A stretch of 64,000 nt of DNA, from NCBI RefSeq assembly GCF_002224245.2, contig NZ_NKHK02000002.1, positions 185,685 through 249,684 on the forward strand, given 5' to 3'. This document shows positions 10,936-23,152 of the stretch, piece by piece. Source of the DNA: Moraxella sp. VT-16-12. GTDB lineage: Bacteria; Pseudomonadota; Gammaproteobacteria; Pseudomonadales; Moraxellaceae. A program made the translations under genes and the position numbers. The notes beneath the pieces are model-generated. The model had not been told where the DNA came from and made no database searches. It saw nothing but the letters and a program-made list of their open reading frames with translations. Each line of letters begins with the position of its first letter. Within the stretch, counting starts at the first letter, position 1.

Positions 10936-11715
10936 TTATTTTGATAATTCATTTGTTTTATCAGATGGTGCAGTGGCACTTTGCTCAGGCTGACTGACCA
11001 CGCTATTTTGGATAATGGGCTTGGGAGTCATGCCCAGTGCTTGCATTTTTAAACTCAATAAAGAACGCACTTCACCACGCTCAGATAAAATATCCCATGC
11101 TGTTTCATAAGATTTTTTGGCATTATCGCTGTCATTTTTGGCAACATAAATGTCTCCCAAAAGCTCCTGACGAGACGGCTCAAAACCCTTTGGCATGCTT
11201 TGATTTGCCAAGCTCATCGCTGTATCGCCATCACCTGTTGCCAAAGTTGCCTGAGCAAGTCGTAGCATGGTAATGGCGGACAAACCTTCATCATCAAGAT
11301 TGATGGCACTTGCTTTTTTAAGAGTCTCTACTGCACCTGTGTGGTCAGCATTATCCGACTGATGGCGTGCTTTTATCATCAGTGCCTGCCATGCATAAGC
11401 GGTTTTGCCATGCTGTGCCACCAATTTGTCAATGTCAGCAAATAACGCTTGTTGCTCCTGATTGAGCTGTGTCTGAGTGGCTTCATCCAAATCAGGTGCC
11501 TGCCTTCCCAAAGCAAGTGCGTCATTTTTTTCGCTGATAAGTGTATAACTGTCGGCTGCCACGATGTCAATCTTGGCATGATTTTTCTGGTAATACTCCC
11601 AACCAAAATAACCTGCCAATGCAATAATAATCGCCCAAACGATTTTATCGCCGTGCTTTTTTAAAGCACTCATCGCTTGCTTATCATTAACCACCAAAGT
11701 ATCGTCTTGTTTCAT
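10936..11715 (-). CDS. yfgM: YfgM-family TPR membrane protein
   Basis: YfgM is an inner-membrane protein with a periplasmic TPR domain, associated in E. coli with the SecYEG translocon and the chaperone PpiD. The 259-residue protein has a short cytoplasmic N terminus, one membrane segment (IVWAIIIALAGYFGWEYY, about residues 25-42) and helical TPR-like repeats to about residue 225, then a low-complexity Ser/Pro/Thr tail. The conserved place between hisS and bamB supports the call. Confidence 0.9.
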   Translation of the reverse strand: MKQDDTLVVNDKQAMSALKKHGDKIVWAIIIALAGYFGWEYYQKNHAKIDIVAADSYTLISEKNDALALGRQAPDLDEATQTQLNQEQQALFADIDKLVAQHGKTAYAWQALMIKARHQSDNADHTGAVETLKKASAINLDDEGLSAITMLRLAQATLATGDGDTAMSLANQSMPKGFEPSRQELLGDIYVAKNDSDNAKKSYETAWDILSERGEVRSLLSLKMQALGMTPKPIIQNSVVSQPEQSATAPSDKTNELSK

Positions 11716-11982
11716 GTATTTACTCTTATTTCACATCTTGGAAACTGTCATCGCCTTATCAATTTGCTCTATTGCTCACACCTAATCGCCTTGTCGTTTT
11801 GATAAATCCTTTGGGTATTTTTTGATAAATCATACCCCATCATTTCAGATTGGCCAACCACGATTTAACACCATCTAAGCATCATTAAAAGCAAATCACA
11901 ACCTTTAAAAATCAGCAAATTTAGCAAAATCATGGTTGATACATCTTTTATCAGACATTCATCTTATTGGTTTTAAGTGTTT

Positions 11983-13257
11983 TTAGCCAGCAAGAAAAGG
12001 CACATCATCCATTGCACAGCTCGCCTGCTCACCTGTGGTCATATTTTTGACCGTTACCACATTGTCTGCCACTTCTTGCTCACCAATGATGACTGTGTAG
12101 GTTGCCCCAGATTTGTCCGCCTTTTTCATTTGTGCCTTTAAACTGGTGGCAGATGCCATTTTTACACGCAAATCAGGGCGATGTGTGCGTAGCTCATTGG
12201 CATAAAGCACTGCATTCACATAAACCGCTTCACTTGCCACCACAAAAACATCACAATCGGCTTTTTGCTTCATGGGATTGACCGCTTCAATCAGCAGCAT
12301 CAATCGCTCAACCCCCATCGCAAAGCCCACCGCAGGCTCGGACTGCTCTGGCTTGCCTTTAACAATCCCTACCAGTCCATCATAACGCCCACCACCACAG
12401 ACGGTTGCCTGTGAGCCCAGTTTGTCCGTTACCCACTCAAAGACGGTTTTGTTGTAATAATCAAGCCCACGCACCAGTTTTTGGTTAATCTCAAAGTCAA
12501 TACCAAGTGCATGCAAATAGTTTTGCACCTGTTCAAAATGATGGCGACTGTCCTCACCCAAAAAATCAGACAGCCTAGGAGCACCGAGCAAAATCGCTTG
12601 GGTTTGCTCATCTTTACTGTCCAAAATCCGCAAAGGGTTGGTGGTCAGTCGTCTTTGGCTGTCCTCGTCAAGTCCATCAAAATGAGCGGTAAGATACGCC
12701 ACCAAGGCTTCTTTATAAGCCATGCGTTCACTTGCCTCACCAATGCTGTTTAGCTGTAAAGTAACATGCTCAAAAATCCCAAGCCGTTTCCACATCATCG
12801 CCGTCATGGCAATCAGCTCAGCATCCGCATCAGGCAAAGCACTGCCAAAGCTCTCCACCCCAAGCTGGGTAAACTGACGATAACGCCCCTTTTGTGGACG
12901 CTCATAGCGAAACATCGCTCCCATGTACCACAGTTTTGGTGTGTCGCCACGCACAAGATTATGCTCTACCACCGCTCGCACACAGCCTGCCGTGCCTTCT
13001 GGACGTAAGGTAAAAGACGCATTTTCATCACCCTTGTTACCGCCGTGCACCACACCAAACATCTCTTTTTCTACAATGTCAGTCGCCTCGCCCACACCAC
13101 GAGCAAATAGCTCGGTCTCTTCCACCAAGGGCAAACGAATTTGGCTGTATCCATAGCCATCTAGCACCTGAGTTAAGACACGCTCCACATCACGCCATTT
13201 GGCAGTCTCGCTGGGCAAAATGTCATTAAAGCCACGAATGGCGGTGATTTTACTCAT
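11983..13257 (-). CDS. hisS: Histidyl-tRNA synthetase
   Basis: A class II synthetase that charges tRNA-His. The 424-residue protein has the family start ([14 protein letters not shown]), motif 2 ([14 protein letters not shown] and [21 protein letters not shown]), the histidine A motif ([15 protein letters not shown]), motif 3 ([14 protein letters not shown]) and a C-terminal anticodon-binding domain. It is part of the leftward ispG-hisS-yfgM-bamB cluster. An accessory HARE-HTH gene sits only 10 bp upstream, between it and ispG. Confidence 0.97.
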   Translation of the reverse strand: MSKITAIRGFNDILPSETAKWRDVERVLTQVLDGYGYSQIRLPLVEETELFARGVGEATDIVEKEMFGVVHGGNKGDENASFTLRPEGTAGCVRAVVEHNLVRGDTPKLWYMGAMFRYERPQKGRYRQFTQLGVESFGSALPDADAELIAMTAMMWKRLGIFEHVTLQLNSIGEASERMAYKEALVAYLTAHFDGLDEDSQRRLTTNPLRILDSKDEQTQAILLGAPRLSDFLGEDSRHHFEQVQNYLHALGIDFEINQKLVRGLDYYNKTVFEWVTDKLGSQATVCGGGRYDGLVGIVKGKPEQSEPAVGFAMGVERLMLLIEAVNPMKQKADCDVFVVASEAVYVNAVLYANELRTHRPDLRVKMASATSLKAQMKKADKSGATYTVIIGEQEVADNVVTVKNMTTGEQASCAMDDVPFLAG

Positions 13258-13278
13258 ATCATTGCCTTATAGTTTTAA

Positions 13279-14268
13279 TTAGTCGTTTAATTTTAATTGA
13301 CTATTTAAATAATCAACCAATTTATCATTAGATAGGATCTTATCAAACTCATTTAAAAATCGATTAGGGTTTGATAAATCAAAATCCGTTACCGTTTTTA
13401 AAAATTGAGCAAAATTTGGATTTTTTGTTGCCAATTCATCAACCACCGAATAATCCATTTTTTCTTTAAATCTGGCAGGGGATAAAATTTGACTTTTCTG
13501 AATATCAGCCAAATTTAATTCAATGACCCCAATACCAAAGCTTTGGCTGAGTTTCTGTAAGGCTTCTATAAACTGGCTATTTTGCTCAATGTCATAAGCG
13601 ACCAAATAACCTTCATTTGCCCAGCTAGAATTACTTACCGCCTGAAAGAAACTTTCTTTATAATTATTAAAATTTAGCTCTTTTTTAATTTCAAAAGAAA
13701 AAATTTTAATGGGTAAAATATCAAACTTTTTAATAAAATCAAGCACATTATTTTCTTGATAATTGGCATACTCAAAATTAACCGCCACCATATCAGGATA
13801 TAACCATTTATCCCCACCCTTTTTACCCTTAAAACTTTCTTCATGAAAAATGGTTTTTGCATGGGCTTTGAAATACGCATGATGTTTTAAAAAATACACC
13901 AAAATAGGATGCAAATCTCGTTCGTGAAATTTGGATTTCTTAACAATCGCCCTGTTATTTTGATTAACAATATTTTCTTTATTAATAAAAGTATCTTTCA
14001 ATTTTTTCAAAATATATTGTTTGGGTTTGGTGTTGGGTACTTCTTGAAAATTTACTTTATCGGTATAAATAACTCGGCAAAAAGTCGCATGTGGTGTTTT
14101 GCCACTAAATGTTTGTGTTTGCACATCAAAACAAGCTAATTGATGATGTAGTTTATGCTCTAAAACCAATTCCCATAATTCATAAGGTGTCGTAGGGCGA
14201 TTAACCATGTTCATTGCCAATATTGCCAATTTTGCAAAACTTAATTTCTCTTGTACCAGATTATCCAT
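13279..14268 (-). CDS. HARE-HTH protein with PD-(D/E)XK nuclease-like region
   Basis: A 329-residue soluble protein of the COG2958 type, recognised from memory. Residues about 6-75 (SFAKLAILAMNMVNRPTTPYELWE...) match the HARE-HTH domain, which occurs with restriction and modification enzymes and in RNA polymerase delta. The C-terminal half has YPDMVAVNFE followed by IKIFSFEIKKELN, which reads as the Asp and ExK parts of a PD-(D/E)XK nuclease core. The ATG at 14268 overlaps the ispG stop (TGATG), so it is coupled to ispG. It is AT-rich, and in many gammaproteobacteria ispG and hisS are adjacent, so I infer a lateral insertion. It may be a DNA-acting accessory or defence protein. Confidence 0.75.
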   Translation of the reverse strand: MDNLVQEKLSFAKLAILAMNMVNRPTTPYELWELVLEHKLHHQLACFDVQTQTFSGKTPHATFCRVIYTDKVNFQEVPNTKPKQYILKKLKDTFINKENIVNQNNRAIVKKSKFHERDLHPILVYFLKHHAYFKAHAKTIFHEESFKGKKGGDKWLYPDMVAVNFEYANYQENNVLDFIKKFDILPIKIFSFEIKKELNFNNYKESFFQAVSNSSWANEGYLVAYDIEQNSQFIEALQKLSQSFGIGVIELNLADIQKSQILSPARFKEKMDYSVVDELATKNPNFAQFLKTVTDFDLSNPNRFLNEFDKILSNDKLVDYLNSQLKLND

Positions 14269-15395
14269 CACCCCACCCGGATAATCTCTTTTTGCTTGGC
14301 AATCGCTCGTGCTTCGGCAAGCTCTTTGGCTTTTTCACGCACCATTTGCTCAATCTCATCCACAAGGTTGCTTGTGCTGATAAGATGGCTTTTTTGACCC
14401 ATTTTATAAACCAATGAATTAGGGCTAGCCCCCACCACACCGATGGTTGCTTCTTTGGCTTCACCAGGCCCATTCACTTTACAGCCAATCACCGACAAAT
14501 CCAAAGGCTCTCGTATGTCTTCTAAACGTGCTTCTAGCTCGTTCATCACTTTAATCACATCAAATTCTTGACGCGAGCAAGACGGGCAAGCAATAAAATT
14601 TACGCCATTGGAGCGGATACCCAGTGATTTTAAAATATCAAAGCCAATTTTAATCTCTTCTTCGGGGGGGCTTGCCAAAGAAATCCGCATGGTATCACCA
14701 ATGCCATCAAGCAGCAGTCCACCTAGGGCAATGGCTGATTTGACCGTACCTGTACGATACACGCCCGCTTCGGTAACACCAAGGTGCAAGGGGTTATCAA
14801 TCTGAGCAGAAATCAGCCGATAAGCGTCCAAAGTCAAAAATACATTGCTGGCTTTGACAGAGATTTTGTAGTTTTGAAAATCTAATTTTTCCAAAATATC
14901 AATGTGGCGAAGTGCCGATTCTAGCATGGCTTCCCCCGTTGGCTCGCCGTACTTTTTTTGTAAATCCTTTTCTAGTGAGCCAGCATTTACTCCGATACGA
15001 ATCGGCACATTATGGTGTTTGGCACAAGCAACCACCTCACGCACTTTTTGGTCATTGCCAATGTTGCCGGGGTTTATTCGCAAACAATCCGCCCCAGCGT
15101 CCGCTACCGCCAAGGCAATTTTATAATCAAAATGAATGTCAGCAATGAGCGGTATGTCCACCTGCTTTTTAATCTCGCCAAAGGCTACCACACTTTCCAT
15201 CGTGGGCGTAGAAACACGCATCAAATCCGCCCCAGCGTCCACACACCTTTGTATCTGAGCAACAGTGGCTGCCACATCACAAGTGTCAGTATTGGTCATG
15301 CTTTGGACGCTGATGGGGGCATCACCACCAATGGCAACATTGCCAACGTAGATTTTTTTGGTGGGACGGCGTTTGATGGGGGTGTGGTGGCTCAT
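14268..15395 (-). CDS. ispG: 4-hydroxy-3-methylbut-2-en-1-yl diphosphate synthase
   Basis: IspG (GcpE) is the 4Fe-4S enzyme of the MEP isoprenoid pathway that reduces MEcPP to HMBPP, using flavodoxin or ferredoxin. The 375-residue protein has [20 protein letters not shown] near the start, a TIM-barrel body, and the cluster cysteines in [13 protein letters not shown] and [12 protein letters not shown]. Its stop codon overlaps the following HARE-HTH gene, and rodZ lies 17 bp upstream, as in the usual rodZ-ispG order. Confidence 0.97.
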   Translation of the reverse strand: MSHHTPIKRRPTKKIYVGNVAIGGDAPISVQSMTNTDTCDVAATVAQIQRCVDAGADLMRVSTPTMESVVAFGEIKKQVDIPLIADIHFDYKIALAVADAGADCLRINPGNIGNDQKVREVVACAKHHNVPIRIGVNAGSLEKDLQKKYGEPTGEAMLESALRHIDILEKLDFQNYKISVKASNVFLTLDAYRLISAQIDNPLHLGVTEAGVYRTGTVKSAIALGGLLLDGIGDTMRISLASPPEEEIKIGFDILKSLGIRSNGVNFIACPSCSRQEFDVIKVMNELEARLEDIREPLDLSVIGCKVNGPGEAKEATIGVVGASPNSLVYKMGQKSHLISTSNLVDEIEQMVREKAKELAEARAIAKQKEIIRVG

Positions 15396-15412
15396 GATAT
15401 TTCCGTTTGAGA

Positions 15413-16213
15413 TTATTGTAAAGTTAGGCTGGCTTTGCCGTTTTGGGTGTGTTCTCCCAAACGCACAGGCGTATTATTAAACTTCACATCAACCTGAGCT
15501 GGATTGTCAATCTCCACCTTAATGGGAGTTTCACCTTGAAGTTTGTAACCACCCAAAGACTGCAAACCTTGCATTAACACATTATCATTTTTGTCAGTAA
15601 TTTTAATATTCACATCGCCTTTTGACCAAATGTCAATCACACCTTGACCTGCTGGCACAGGCTCATTGACTGGGGGTGCTGGCAAATTAACAGCCGAACC
15701 TGAGCCACCAATCGCCGCTCCTTGGGCTTGCTCGCTTGGGGTTAATGTTTGCGTTTGGGGAATTTGTTCAATATTTTCTTCTTTATTGGTAGCGTTTGAG
15801 ATGATTTTTAATAGGACAACCCCAAGCACAATCAACCCTATCACCCCCGCAATCAGCCAAGGATTAATACGAACAGACGCACGTCCACGGTGCAATGTTC
15901 CCATTGGGGTTAGTGGCGATGACACGGATTTGGGACGCATGTCATCAGGATATACCGCATCAAAAGCATTGGCAAACTCGTTACTATCCAACTCCAAAAA
16001 CTTAGCATAGTTAATAATAAAACCCCGAGCATAGGCAAATGGTGGCAAAGCAGCAAAATTTTCTTCTTCTAAGGCTTGAACGTAACGCTTTAAAATATTT
16101 AACTCTTTGGCAACTGCATCCAAAGAATAGCCCCGAGATGTTCTGGCACTGCGTAATTTTCCGCCAAATCCATTATTTGACTGTGGTTTTGATTCGTTTG
16201 TTGAATTGCTCAC
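15413..16213 (-). CDS. rodZ: Cytoskeleton protein RodZ
   Basis: RodZ couples MreB filaments to the cell-wall elongation machinery. The 266-residue protein has a cytoplasmic HTH of the Xre type (about residues 18-80, [20 protein letters not shown] and [23 protein letters not shown]), a membrane segment ([22 protein letters not shown], about residues 116-137), a Pro/Gln-rich periplasmic linker and a C-terminal DUF4115 beta domain. Its start overlaps the pilF stop by ATGA, so the pair is translationally coupled. Confidence 0.93.
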   Translation of the reverse strand: MSNSTNESKPQSNNGFGGKLRSARTSRGYSLDAVAKELNILKRYVQALEEENFAALPPFAYARGFIINYAKFLELDSNEFANAFDAVYPDDMRPKSVSSPLTPMGTLHRGRASVRINPWLIAGVIGLIVLGVVLLKIISNATNKEENIEQIPQTQTLTPSEQAQGAAIGGSGSAVNLPAPPVNEPVPAGQGVIDIWSKGDVNIKITDKNDNVLMQGLQSLGGYKLQGETPIKVEIDNPAQVDVKFNNTPVRLGEHTQNGKASLTLQ

Positions 16214-17022
16214 TTTAAAGGTGCTCCAGATGGGTTATTTAGCCAAGTTTTCAGTTTTTTCGCTTCATCAGAAAGCGGATATTGTGATAATAATAAACCC
16301 GACAAACGCTGACGTTCTTGGGGGTTGTTTTGTAATATGCTAAGTTTTAATCCTTGATAAATCAAACGAGCAGACATTGGCTCATTATGAAGTTGCCACA
16401 GATTTTTTAGGCTGTCATAGTACTCTTTGGCTTGCAAAGTGCGTTTTTGGTTAATCAAAATATCAACCAGCTCCATCTTGGCAACCACCAACTCTGAATC
16501 TATTTCCAACGCCCGATTAAAGGCATTTTCGGCGGATTTTTCATCTCCGATTTTTAGGTAGGTCAGCCCCAAATTTTCCAAAGACGATGACCGCCCCATA
16601 TAGCCCAAAGTACTGCCAGCAATGTTAAACTGCTCTATGGCTTCGGTGTAGCGACCAACTTTGGACAAATAAACACCATAATTATTGCGAGCTTGGGTAA
16701 AATTAGGGTCTATGGAAAGTGCTTTTTTAAAATATTCATCCGCCTTGGCAAGGTTAATTTGGCTACCTTCTTCGCTTAATAAATTCCCCATCATGTCATA
16801 AGCAGGAGCATAACGGCTATCCGCCTGAAACGCAATTTCTAGTTGTTGTTTAGCATCATCTAGCTTTCTTTCGCTGATATACTGCCCTGCCAAAGCGGTA
16901 CGCACCTGTGCCAACTGACTTTTGGCTGAGACGGCACGAACATCAGAGCTATGACCACTTGGCGTGCTTTGACAACCTGTTAACGCCACCACTAAAACGG
17001 CAAGGATTAGTAAAGATTTCAT
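16210..17022 (-). CDS. pilF: Type IV pilus biogenesis/stability lipoprotein PilF (PilW)
   Basis: PilF, also called PilW, is an outer-membrane-directed TPR lipoprotein needed for multimerisation of the PilQ secretin. The 270-residue protein begins with a lipoprotein signal (LILAVLVVALTGC, Cys17 as lipid site) and contains several TPR units (DDAKQQLEIAFQADSRYAPAYD, FKKALSIDPNFTQARNNYGV, NAFNRALEIDSELVVA). Its place between rlmN and rodZ is typical of gammaproteobacteria with type IV pili and fits the pilC-pilD genes at 58-60 kb. Confidence 0.9.
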   Translation of the reverse strand: MKSLLILAVLVVALTGCQSTPSGHSSDVRAVSAKSQLAQVRTALAGQYISERKLDDAKQQLEIAFQADSRYAPAYDMMGNLLSEEGSQINLAKADEYFKKALSIDPNFTQARNNYGVYLSKVGRYTEAIEQFNIAGSTLGYMGRSSSLENLGLTYLKIGDEKSAENAFNRALEIDSELVVAKMELVDILINQKRTLQAKEYYDSLKNLWQLHNEPMSARLIYQGLKLSILQNNPQERQRLSGLLLSQYPLSDEAKKLKTWLNNPSGAPLK

Positions 17023-17117
17023 AAGTTTACCATCTATTGATACATTACTTTTATTCTAGCAAGTATCCAAAAATTTGCCAACCTTTTAGCCCATTTTAAC
17101 GGCTTTTTGTCATCTAA

Positions 17118-18311
17118 TCATGCGTTTTGGCGTTTTAGTATGCTTTCTTGCCATTTTTTGGCTCGGCGTGTTCTGTCCGCCACCTGTCCCACCAACTGTC
17201 CACACGCCGCATCAATGTCATCACCCCGAGTTTGACGCACCGTACACACAAAGCCTGCTTGATTTAAGATGTTACTAAACGCATGGATGCGGTTGTTGCT
17301 TGACCGTCCATAAGGCGCGTGTGGAAACGGGTTAAAGGGAATAAGATTGATTTTGCTGGGCAAGTCCTTTAAAAGTGCCACCAACTCATAAGCGTGCGTG
17401 TCGCTGTCATTGACCCCATTTAGCATGACATACTCAATGGTAACATGCTTTTTGTGTCTAGGATTTTCATCATAAATGTAGGCTTTGGCAGCTTTGATAA
17501 GCTCAGATAACGGATATTTTTTGTTAATCGGCACAAGCTCATTACGCAGCTCATCGTTTGGGGCGTGCAAACTGATGGCAAGTGCCACATCAATGTCTTT
17601 TGCCAAATCGTACATTTTTGGTACAACGCCTGATGTAGAGAGCGTAACACGGCGTTTAGACAGTCCAAAAGCATGGTCATCTAACATCAAACTCATGCTC
17701 GCCACCACAGGCTCATAGTTTAATAGTGGCTCACCCATGCCCATCATCACCACGTTGGTTACATGGTTTTGACGCTCGGTAGGTGGCACGCCTTGCATAT
17801 AAGATTGATTTGCCACCCAAAGCTGACCAATAATCTCACTGGCGGTCAAATCTCGCTCAAAACCTTGTTTGCCCGTACTACAAAACGAACAATCCAAAGC
17901 ACAACCAACTTGTGATGAAACACACAAAGTTTTACGCCCAAACTGTTTGTTATCCTCCGCAGGGATAAGCACCGTCTCAACCAGCGACCCACCTGCCACT
18001 TCAAACACCCATTTGCGTGTGCCATCTTCGCTAAACTCCTTAAACTTTACCTTTGGTGGCACAATACACGCCACTTCGTCTAGTTTTTGTTGCAATTTTT
18101 TGGATAAATTGGTCATCTGATAAAAATCAATTACCCCAAACTGATAAATCCATTTCATCACCTGCGTGGCACGAAACGCCTTTTCGCCCATCTGTACAAA
18201 AAATGCAGACAACTCATCTTTTGATAATCCCAAAAGATTGGTTTTTGGGGAGTCATCGTTTGTATCCATTGGCAAATTTGGCGTGTGAATGACAGGGATT
18301 TTGGTGGTCAT
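17118..18311 (-). CDS. rlmN: 23S rRNA/tRNA adenine-C2 methyltransferase RlmN
   Basis: A radical-SAM enzyme that methylates A2503 of 23S rRNA and A37 of some tRNAs. The 397-residue protein has the N-terminal helical domain ([14 protein letters not shown]), the radical-SAM cluster motif ([20 protein letters not shown] with three Cys), [11 protein letters not shown], and the C-terminal catalytic Cys region ([17 protein letters not shown]). It lies upstream of pilF with a 95-bp gap. The N terminus has about 25 extra residues before LLGLSKDEL; internal starts remain possible. Confidence 0.95.
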   Translation of the reverse strand: MTTKIPVIHTPNLPMDTNDDSPKTNLLGLSKDELSAFFVQMGEKAFRATQVMKWIYQFGVIDFYQMTNLSKKLQQKLDEVACIVPPKVKFKEFSEDGTRKWVFEVAGGSLVETVLIPAEDNKQFGRKTLCVSSQVGCALDCSFCSTGKQGFERDLTASEIIGQLWVANQSYMQGVPPTERQNHVTNVVMMGMGEPLLNYEPVVASMSLMLDDHAFGLSKRRVTLSTSGVVPKMYDLAKDIDVALAISLHAPNDELRNELVPINKKYPLSELIKAAKAYIYDENPRHKKHVTIEYVMLNGVNDSDTHAYELVALLKDLPSKINLIPFNPFPHAPYGRSSNNRIHAFSNILNQAGFVCTVRQTRGDDIDAACGQLVGQVADRTRRAKKWQESILKRQNA

Positions 18312-18511
18312 GATAAAATGATGATAAAAATAAACGTGCTATTATACTAAAAATTTTACAAAAATTCATCATTTGCACAAAACGCCAACAAAACCACAGG
18401 GTTTAGAAAACTTATGTGTTAGAAGGTGATATGTATGACTGATTTGACTAGGTTTTTACATTTGGCTAAAAAAACATGAACAAGCCAATCTCAATATTTT
18501 ATACCCATAAA

Positions 18512-18541
18512 AAAACGACCACCCAAAGGCGGCCGCTTTAT
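18512..18541 (-). terminator. Terminator after ndk
   Basis: Read leftward, AAGCGGCCGCC, TTTGG and GTGGTCG form a GC-rich hairpin followed by a run of seven T, just past the ndk stop. Confidence 0.75.
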
Positions 18542-18551
18542 CAAGCTGACA

Positions 18552-18983
18552 TTAGCGAGTGCGTGGGCAAATCTCATCAGCAGCAAAGAAATAAGCAATT
18601 TCACGCTCAGCAGATGTGGTGCTGTCAGAGCCATGAGCGGCATTTTCGTCAATGCTGGTAGCAAAATCAGCACGGATGGTACCTGCTGCCGCTTCCTTAG
18701 GATTGGTCGCACCCAAAATATCACGGTGAGCCAATACAGCGTTTTCGCCTTCTAGTACAGACACCACCACAGGACCTGATGTCATAAATGCCACTAGGTC
18801 AGCAAAAAAACCGCGCTCTTTATGCTCAGCATAAAAACCTTCGGCTTCTTCTTTTGACAAGTGCTTCATTTTGGTTGCAACAATTTTTAGACCATTTTTT
18901 TCAAAACGAGAAAAAATCTCACCAATATGGTTGCCACCAACAGCATCTGGTTTGATGATAGATAAGGTACGTTCTAGTGCCAT
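18552..18983 (-). CDS. ndk: Nucleoside-diphosphate kinase
   Basis: Ndk balances nucleoside triphosphate pools by transferring the gamma-phosphate through a phospho-histidine. The 143-residue length is standard. The catalytic His lies in [22 protein letters not shown], and the N terminus [18 protein letters not shown] is canonical. Its own terminator follows, and it is the upstream member of the ndk-rlmN-pilF-rodZ order, though a 240-bp gap with a terminator separates it from rlmN. Confidence 0.98.
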   Translation of the reverse strand: MALERTLSIIKPDAVGGNHIGEIFSRFEKNGLKIVATKMKHLSKEEAEGFYAEHKERGFFADLVAFMTSGPVVVSVLEGENAVLAHRDILGATNPKEAAAGTIRADFATSIDENAAHGSDSTTSAEREIAYFFAADEICPRTR

Positions 18984-19116
18984 GATAAATTCCTAAAATA
19001 AAGATGATTAAAATTTTGCACAAAACAAAATCTTTCAAATTCTAGCAATTTTTTAGGATTTTGGCAATATCTCTCATCAGCACATCTCTCAAAACCATAA
19101 AAAACAGACCTCAACA

Positions 19117-20055
19117 TCACATACAGCGTTTTGGGGCTTGTTTTTTGTTTAGAGACGTTTGACATCGCCACAGCGATTTGCCATCAGTATCTTGCACATG
19201 ATACAAAGTCAGATTTCGTCCATTGAGATACCGCACAGGATAGCCCGCCTTTGAAACTGTTGCCACAATCGCACAGTCTGTTTTGACATAAGGCAAACTG
19301 CCCACCACTTCAATCAAAACTTTTTGATTGTCGGCAGTTACAGGCATACCCACAGGACAGCTACCAGTTTTTTCATAAATGAGTGCAACCCGTTGTTGCA
19401 CCGCCCGAGCCATACGATGACTGTCGTAGATGGTTTGTTGCTCTTTTTGATGGGCAATCAGTGGCACAAACTGCACCACAATGATGGCAAGTATCGCCCC
19501 AAACACTCCAAAAGCAAGACCAAGCCCCATAAGGCTGGTTTGTCCGTGGCGTATCAAGTGTGCTTTTTGGGCGTCTTTATCATTTGGGTACATCTCTACT
19601 GCGTCCGCTATCTCACGGCGTGCCATGCGATAATAATAAGCGTCCGCCCAACGTGCCACCATACCCGCCCAAAATAGCCACACCACACCACCAATCGCCA
19701 CACGCACATAAACCTGATAAACATCTGGCAATTTACCAACAAACAAAAACTGACACACCGCCAAAATGATGACGATATTTAGCTTAATAAACGACCAACC
19801 TGCAATACAGTACACCAAACAATCCAAATAACGCTTACGATACATCAGCCAGCCAAATGTCGCCACAAATGCCGACCAATTCCAACGTGCGTGAAGTTTA
19901 CCCACTTTGTCAAACTCACCAAAACGCTTTAAATAATACGCCTGCGAACGATGACCGATAAACCATTTGTCAAGCTGTGTCCTTTCTTTGTCTGACAGTT
20001 GTGGCAGATAAAAAGGTGGTGGTGTGGTATCTTCTAAAAATGGCAAACGAAACAT
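19117..20055 (-). CDS. DUF2628 membrane protein with pilin-like periplasmic domain
   Basis: A 312-residue protein with two parts. Residues 1 to about 165 resemble DUF2628 proteins: a Trp-rich cytoplasmic start (GKLHARWNWSAFVATFGWLMYRKRY), two hydrophobic segments, and a basic loop. A third membrane segment (LMGLGLAFGVFGAILAIIVVQFVPLI, about residues 175-200) is followed by a soluble domain of about 110 residues with three cysteines. The pattern TGSCPVGM...GRNLTLYHVQDTDGKSLWRC resembles the globular part of type IVa pilins. That second similarity is my inference. It is transcribed alone, with trmB divergent 100 bp away. Confidence 0.7.
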   Translation of the reverse strand: MFRLPFLEDTTPPPFYLPQLSDKERTQLDKWFIGHRSQAYYLKRFGEFDKVGKLHARWNWSAFVATFGWLMYRKRYLDCLVYCIAGWSFIKLNIVIILAVCQFLFVGKLPDVYQVYVRVAIGGVVWLFWAGMVARWADAYYYRMARREIADAVEMYPNDKDAQKAHLIRHGQTSLMGLGLAFGVFGAILAIIVVQFVPLIAHQKEQQTIYDSHRMARAVQQRVALIYEKTGSCPVGMPVTADNQKVLIEVVGSLPYVKTDCAIVATVSKAGYPVRYLNGRNLTLYHVQDTDGKSLWRCQTSLNKKQAPKRCM

Positions 20056-20154
20056 GATGGTTGTGCTGCTTAATTGTGCTAAATCGTGAATTGTACTTAA
20101 ATGATGAATACTTTATAATACTTGACATTTTACGCTGTTTAGAACAAATATGCC

Positions 20155-20994
20155 ATGACTGATTTATCACAACCTAAAAAAACACCCCTTGCTCCTGTTG
20201 GTGGCGACCGCCAAACGCCTGATGTGTCGCTTGATGTCATCAAACATGAAATTGCAGGGCTGGCACGCACACCCAGCCAATACAGCCAAGCGATTGCCAC
20301 CTTTATGAGACGGCGAACCCATCTGTCGCAACACGCCCAAACCGCCCTAACCGACCCTGCTTTTGCTCCTTATATCATCAATCACGGCAAAGATTTGGGG
20401 CGACTTGGCGATGTCTCTAACATCAAAGATTTACGCCTGTGTTTTGCTGATGGCACAAATGGCACGGACGCTCCTTTGACTTTGGAGATTGGTTTTGGCA
20501 TGGGCGATAGCTTGATACAAATGGCACAAGATGAGCCAAAGCGGAATTTTGTTGGCATAGAAGTCCATGAACCGGGGATTGGTCGCACTGCCTTTGTGGC
20601 GTGTGAGCTTGGTTTGACCAATCTAAAAGTGATGAATGGAGATGCCATCGCCTTGCTTAACAACCTACCTGACGAGCATTTAGACACCGTGCAGTTATAT
20701 TTTCCTGACCCTTGGCAAAAAAAGCGACATTATAAACGCCGTTTTGTTACCAATCAACGCATGACTTTGGTTGCCAACAAACTAAAAACAGGTGGGATTT
20801 TTCATAGTGCAACCGATTGGGAGCATTATGCTTTATGGATGCTTGAAGTGCTGGACAATATGCCCATTTTTAATAACTTAGCAGGCAAAGGCAATTTTTC
20901 ACCACGCCCTGATTTTCGTCCTGCTACTAAGTTTGAAAAACGTGGGCAAGATTATGGGCGCGCATCTTGGGATTTGTTATATCAAAAAATATAA
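20155..20994 (+). CDS. trmB: tRNA (guanine-N7-)-methyltransferase
   Basis: TrmB makes m7G46 in the variable loop of tRNAs using S-adenosylmethionine. The 279-residue protein has a longer N-terminal extension, then the SAM-binding motif ([15 protein letters not shown]), [12 protein letters not shown], and the family signature [17 protein letters not shown]. The ATG at 20155 is preceded only by a weak ribosome-binding site. It is divergent from the DUF2628 gene and convergent with groL. Confidence 0.95.
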   Translation: MTDLSQPKKTPLAPVGGDRQTPDVSLDVIKHEIAGLARTPSQYSQAIATFMRRRTHLSQHAQTALTDPAFAPYIINHGKDLGRLGDVSNIKDLRLCFADGTNGTDAPLTLEIGFGMGDSLIQMAQDEPKRNFVGIEVHEPGIGRTAFVACELGLTNLKVMNGDAIALLNNLPDEHLDTVQLYFPDPWQKKRHYKRRFVTNQRMTLVANKLKTGGIFHSATDWEHYALWMLEVLDNMPIFNNLAGKGNFSPRPDFRPATKFEKRGQDYGRASWDLLYQKI

Positions 20995-21440
20995 ACCTGT
21001 GTGGTATTTAAGATGTATGGCTAATGTTTATCATTATTTTTCAAAACGCCATTTTTTGTGAAACAGGTCATATTTTTGTGATGTTTTTGTGAAAAAAAAT
21101 ATCTAAAACACATTTATCATATCATCATTTAAGTTAGAGCGATTTGGCAAAGCCTTGATTATTCTAATATCAGACAAACGGTATCATATCAGCGATAAAC
21201 TTTTCCCCCAGTTTTCCCCAAAAACTGTGGATAAGTCTGTGGATAACTCATGATTTTTAAGCTGTATGCCCTAAAATACATGGCTTGGGATAAATTTGAT
21301 TAAAAGTTATACATTTTAAAAAATAACTTCAAATTCAATCAGTTATCATATTTTTGCGACAGATTTTTTGCTTATTTTAACAAAGCAGTTTCACAAAAAT
21401 TGATACTCATCTCATGACTTATCTAAAATTCTAAAAATAA
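20995..21440. other. 490-bp AT-rich intergenic gap holding two perfect DnaA boxes
   Basis: No gene is visible between trmB and groL. Two copies of TGTGGATAA (the reverse of TTATCCACA) lie at 21226-21234 and 21238-21246, 12 bp apart. A hairpin, CAGTTTT-CCCCA-AAAACTG at 21209-21227, leads into the first box. The surroundings are very AT-rich, and near-matches occur (GGGATAAAT at 21288, TTATACATT at 21307). The pattern resembles part of a replication origin or a DnaA titration or regulatory site. dnaA is not in the window. Confidence 0.55.
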
Positions 21441-21467
21441 AAAATCCTGCCATCAGACAGGATTTTT
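21441..21467 (-). terminator. Terminator after groL
   Basis: AAAATCCTG and CAGGATTTT form a 9-bp stem with an 8-base loop and T/A runs on both sides. It sits 18 bp past the groL stop and can work in both directions. Confidence 0.88.
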
Positions 21468-21484
21468 TTGGGTTGGTGAGCTGA

Positions 21485-23152
<1,668 letters not shown>

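Noticed and set aside
12481..13156. Several plus-strand open frames inside hisS
   Set aside because: They are antisense shadows of a conserved gene and resemble no protein.
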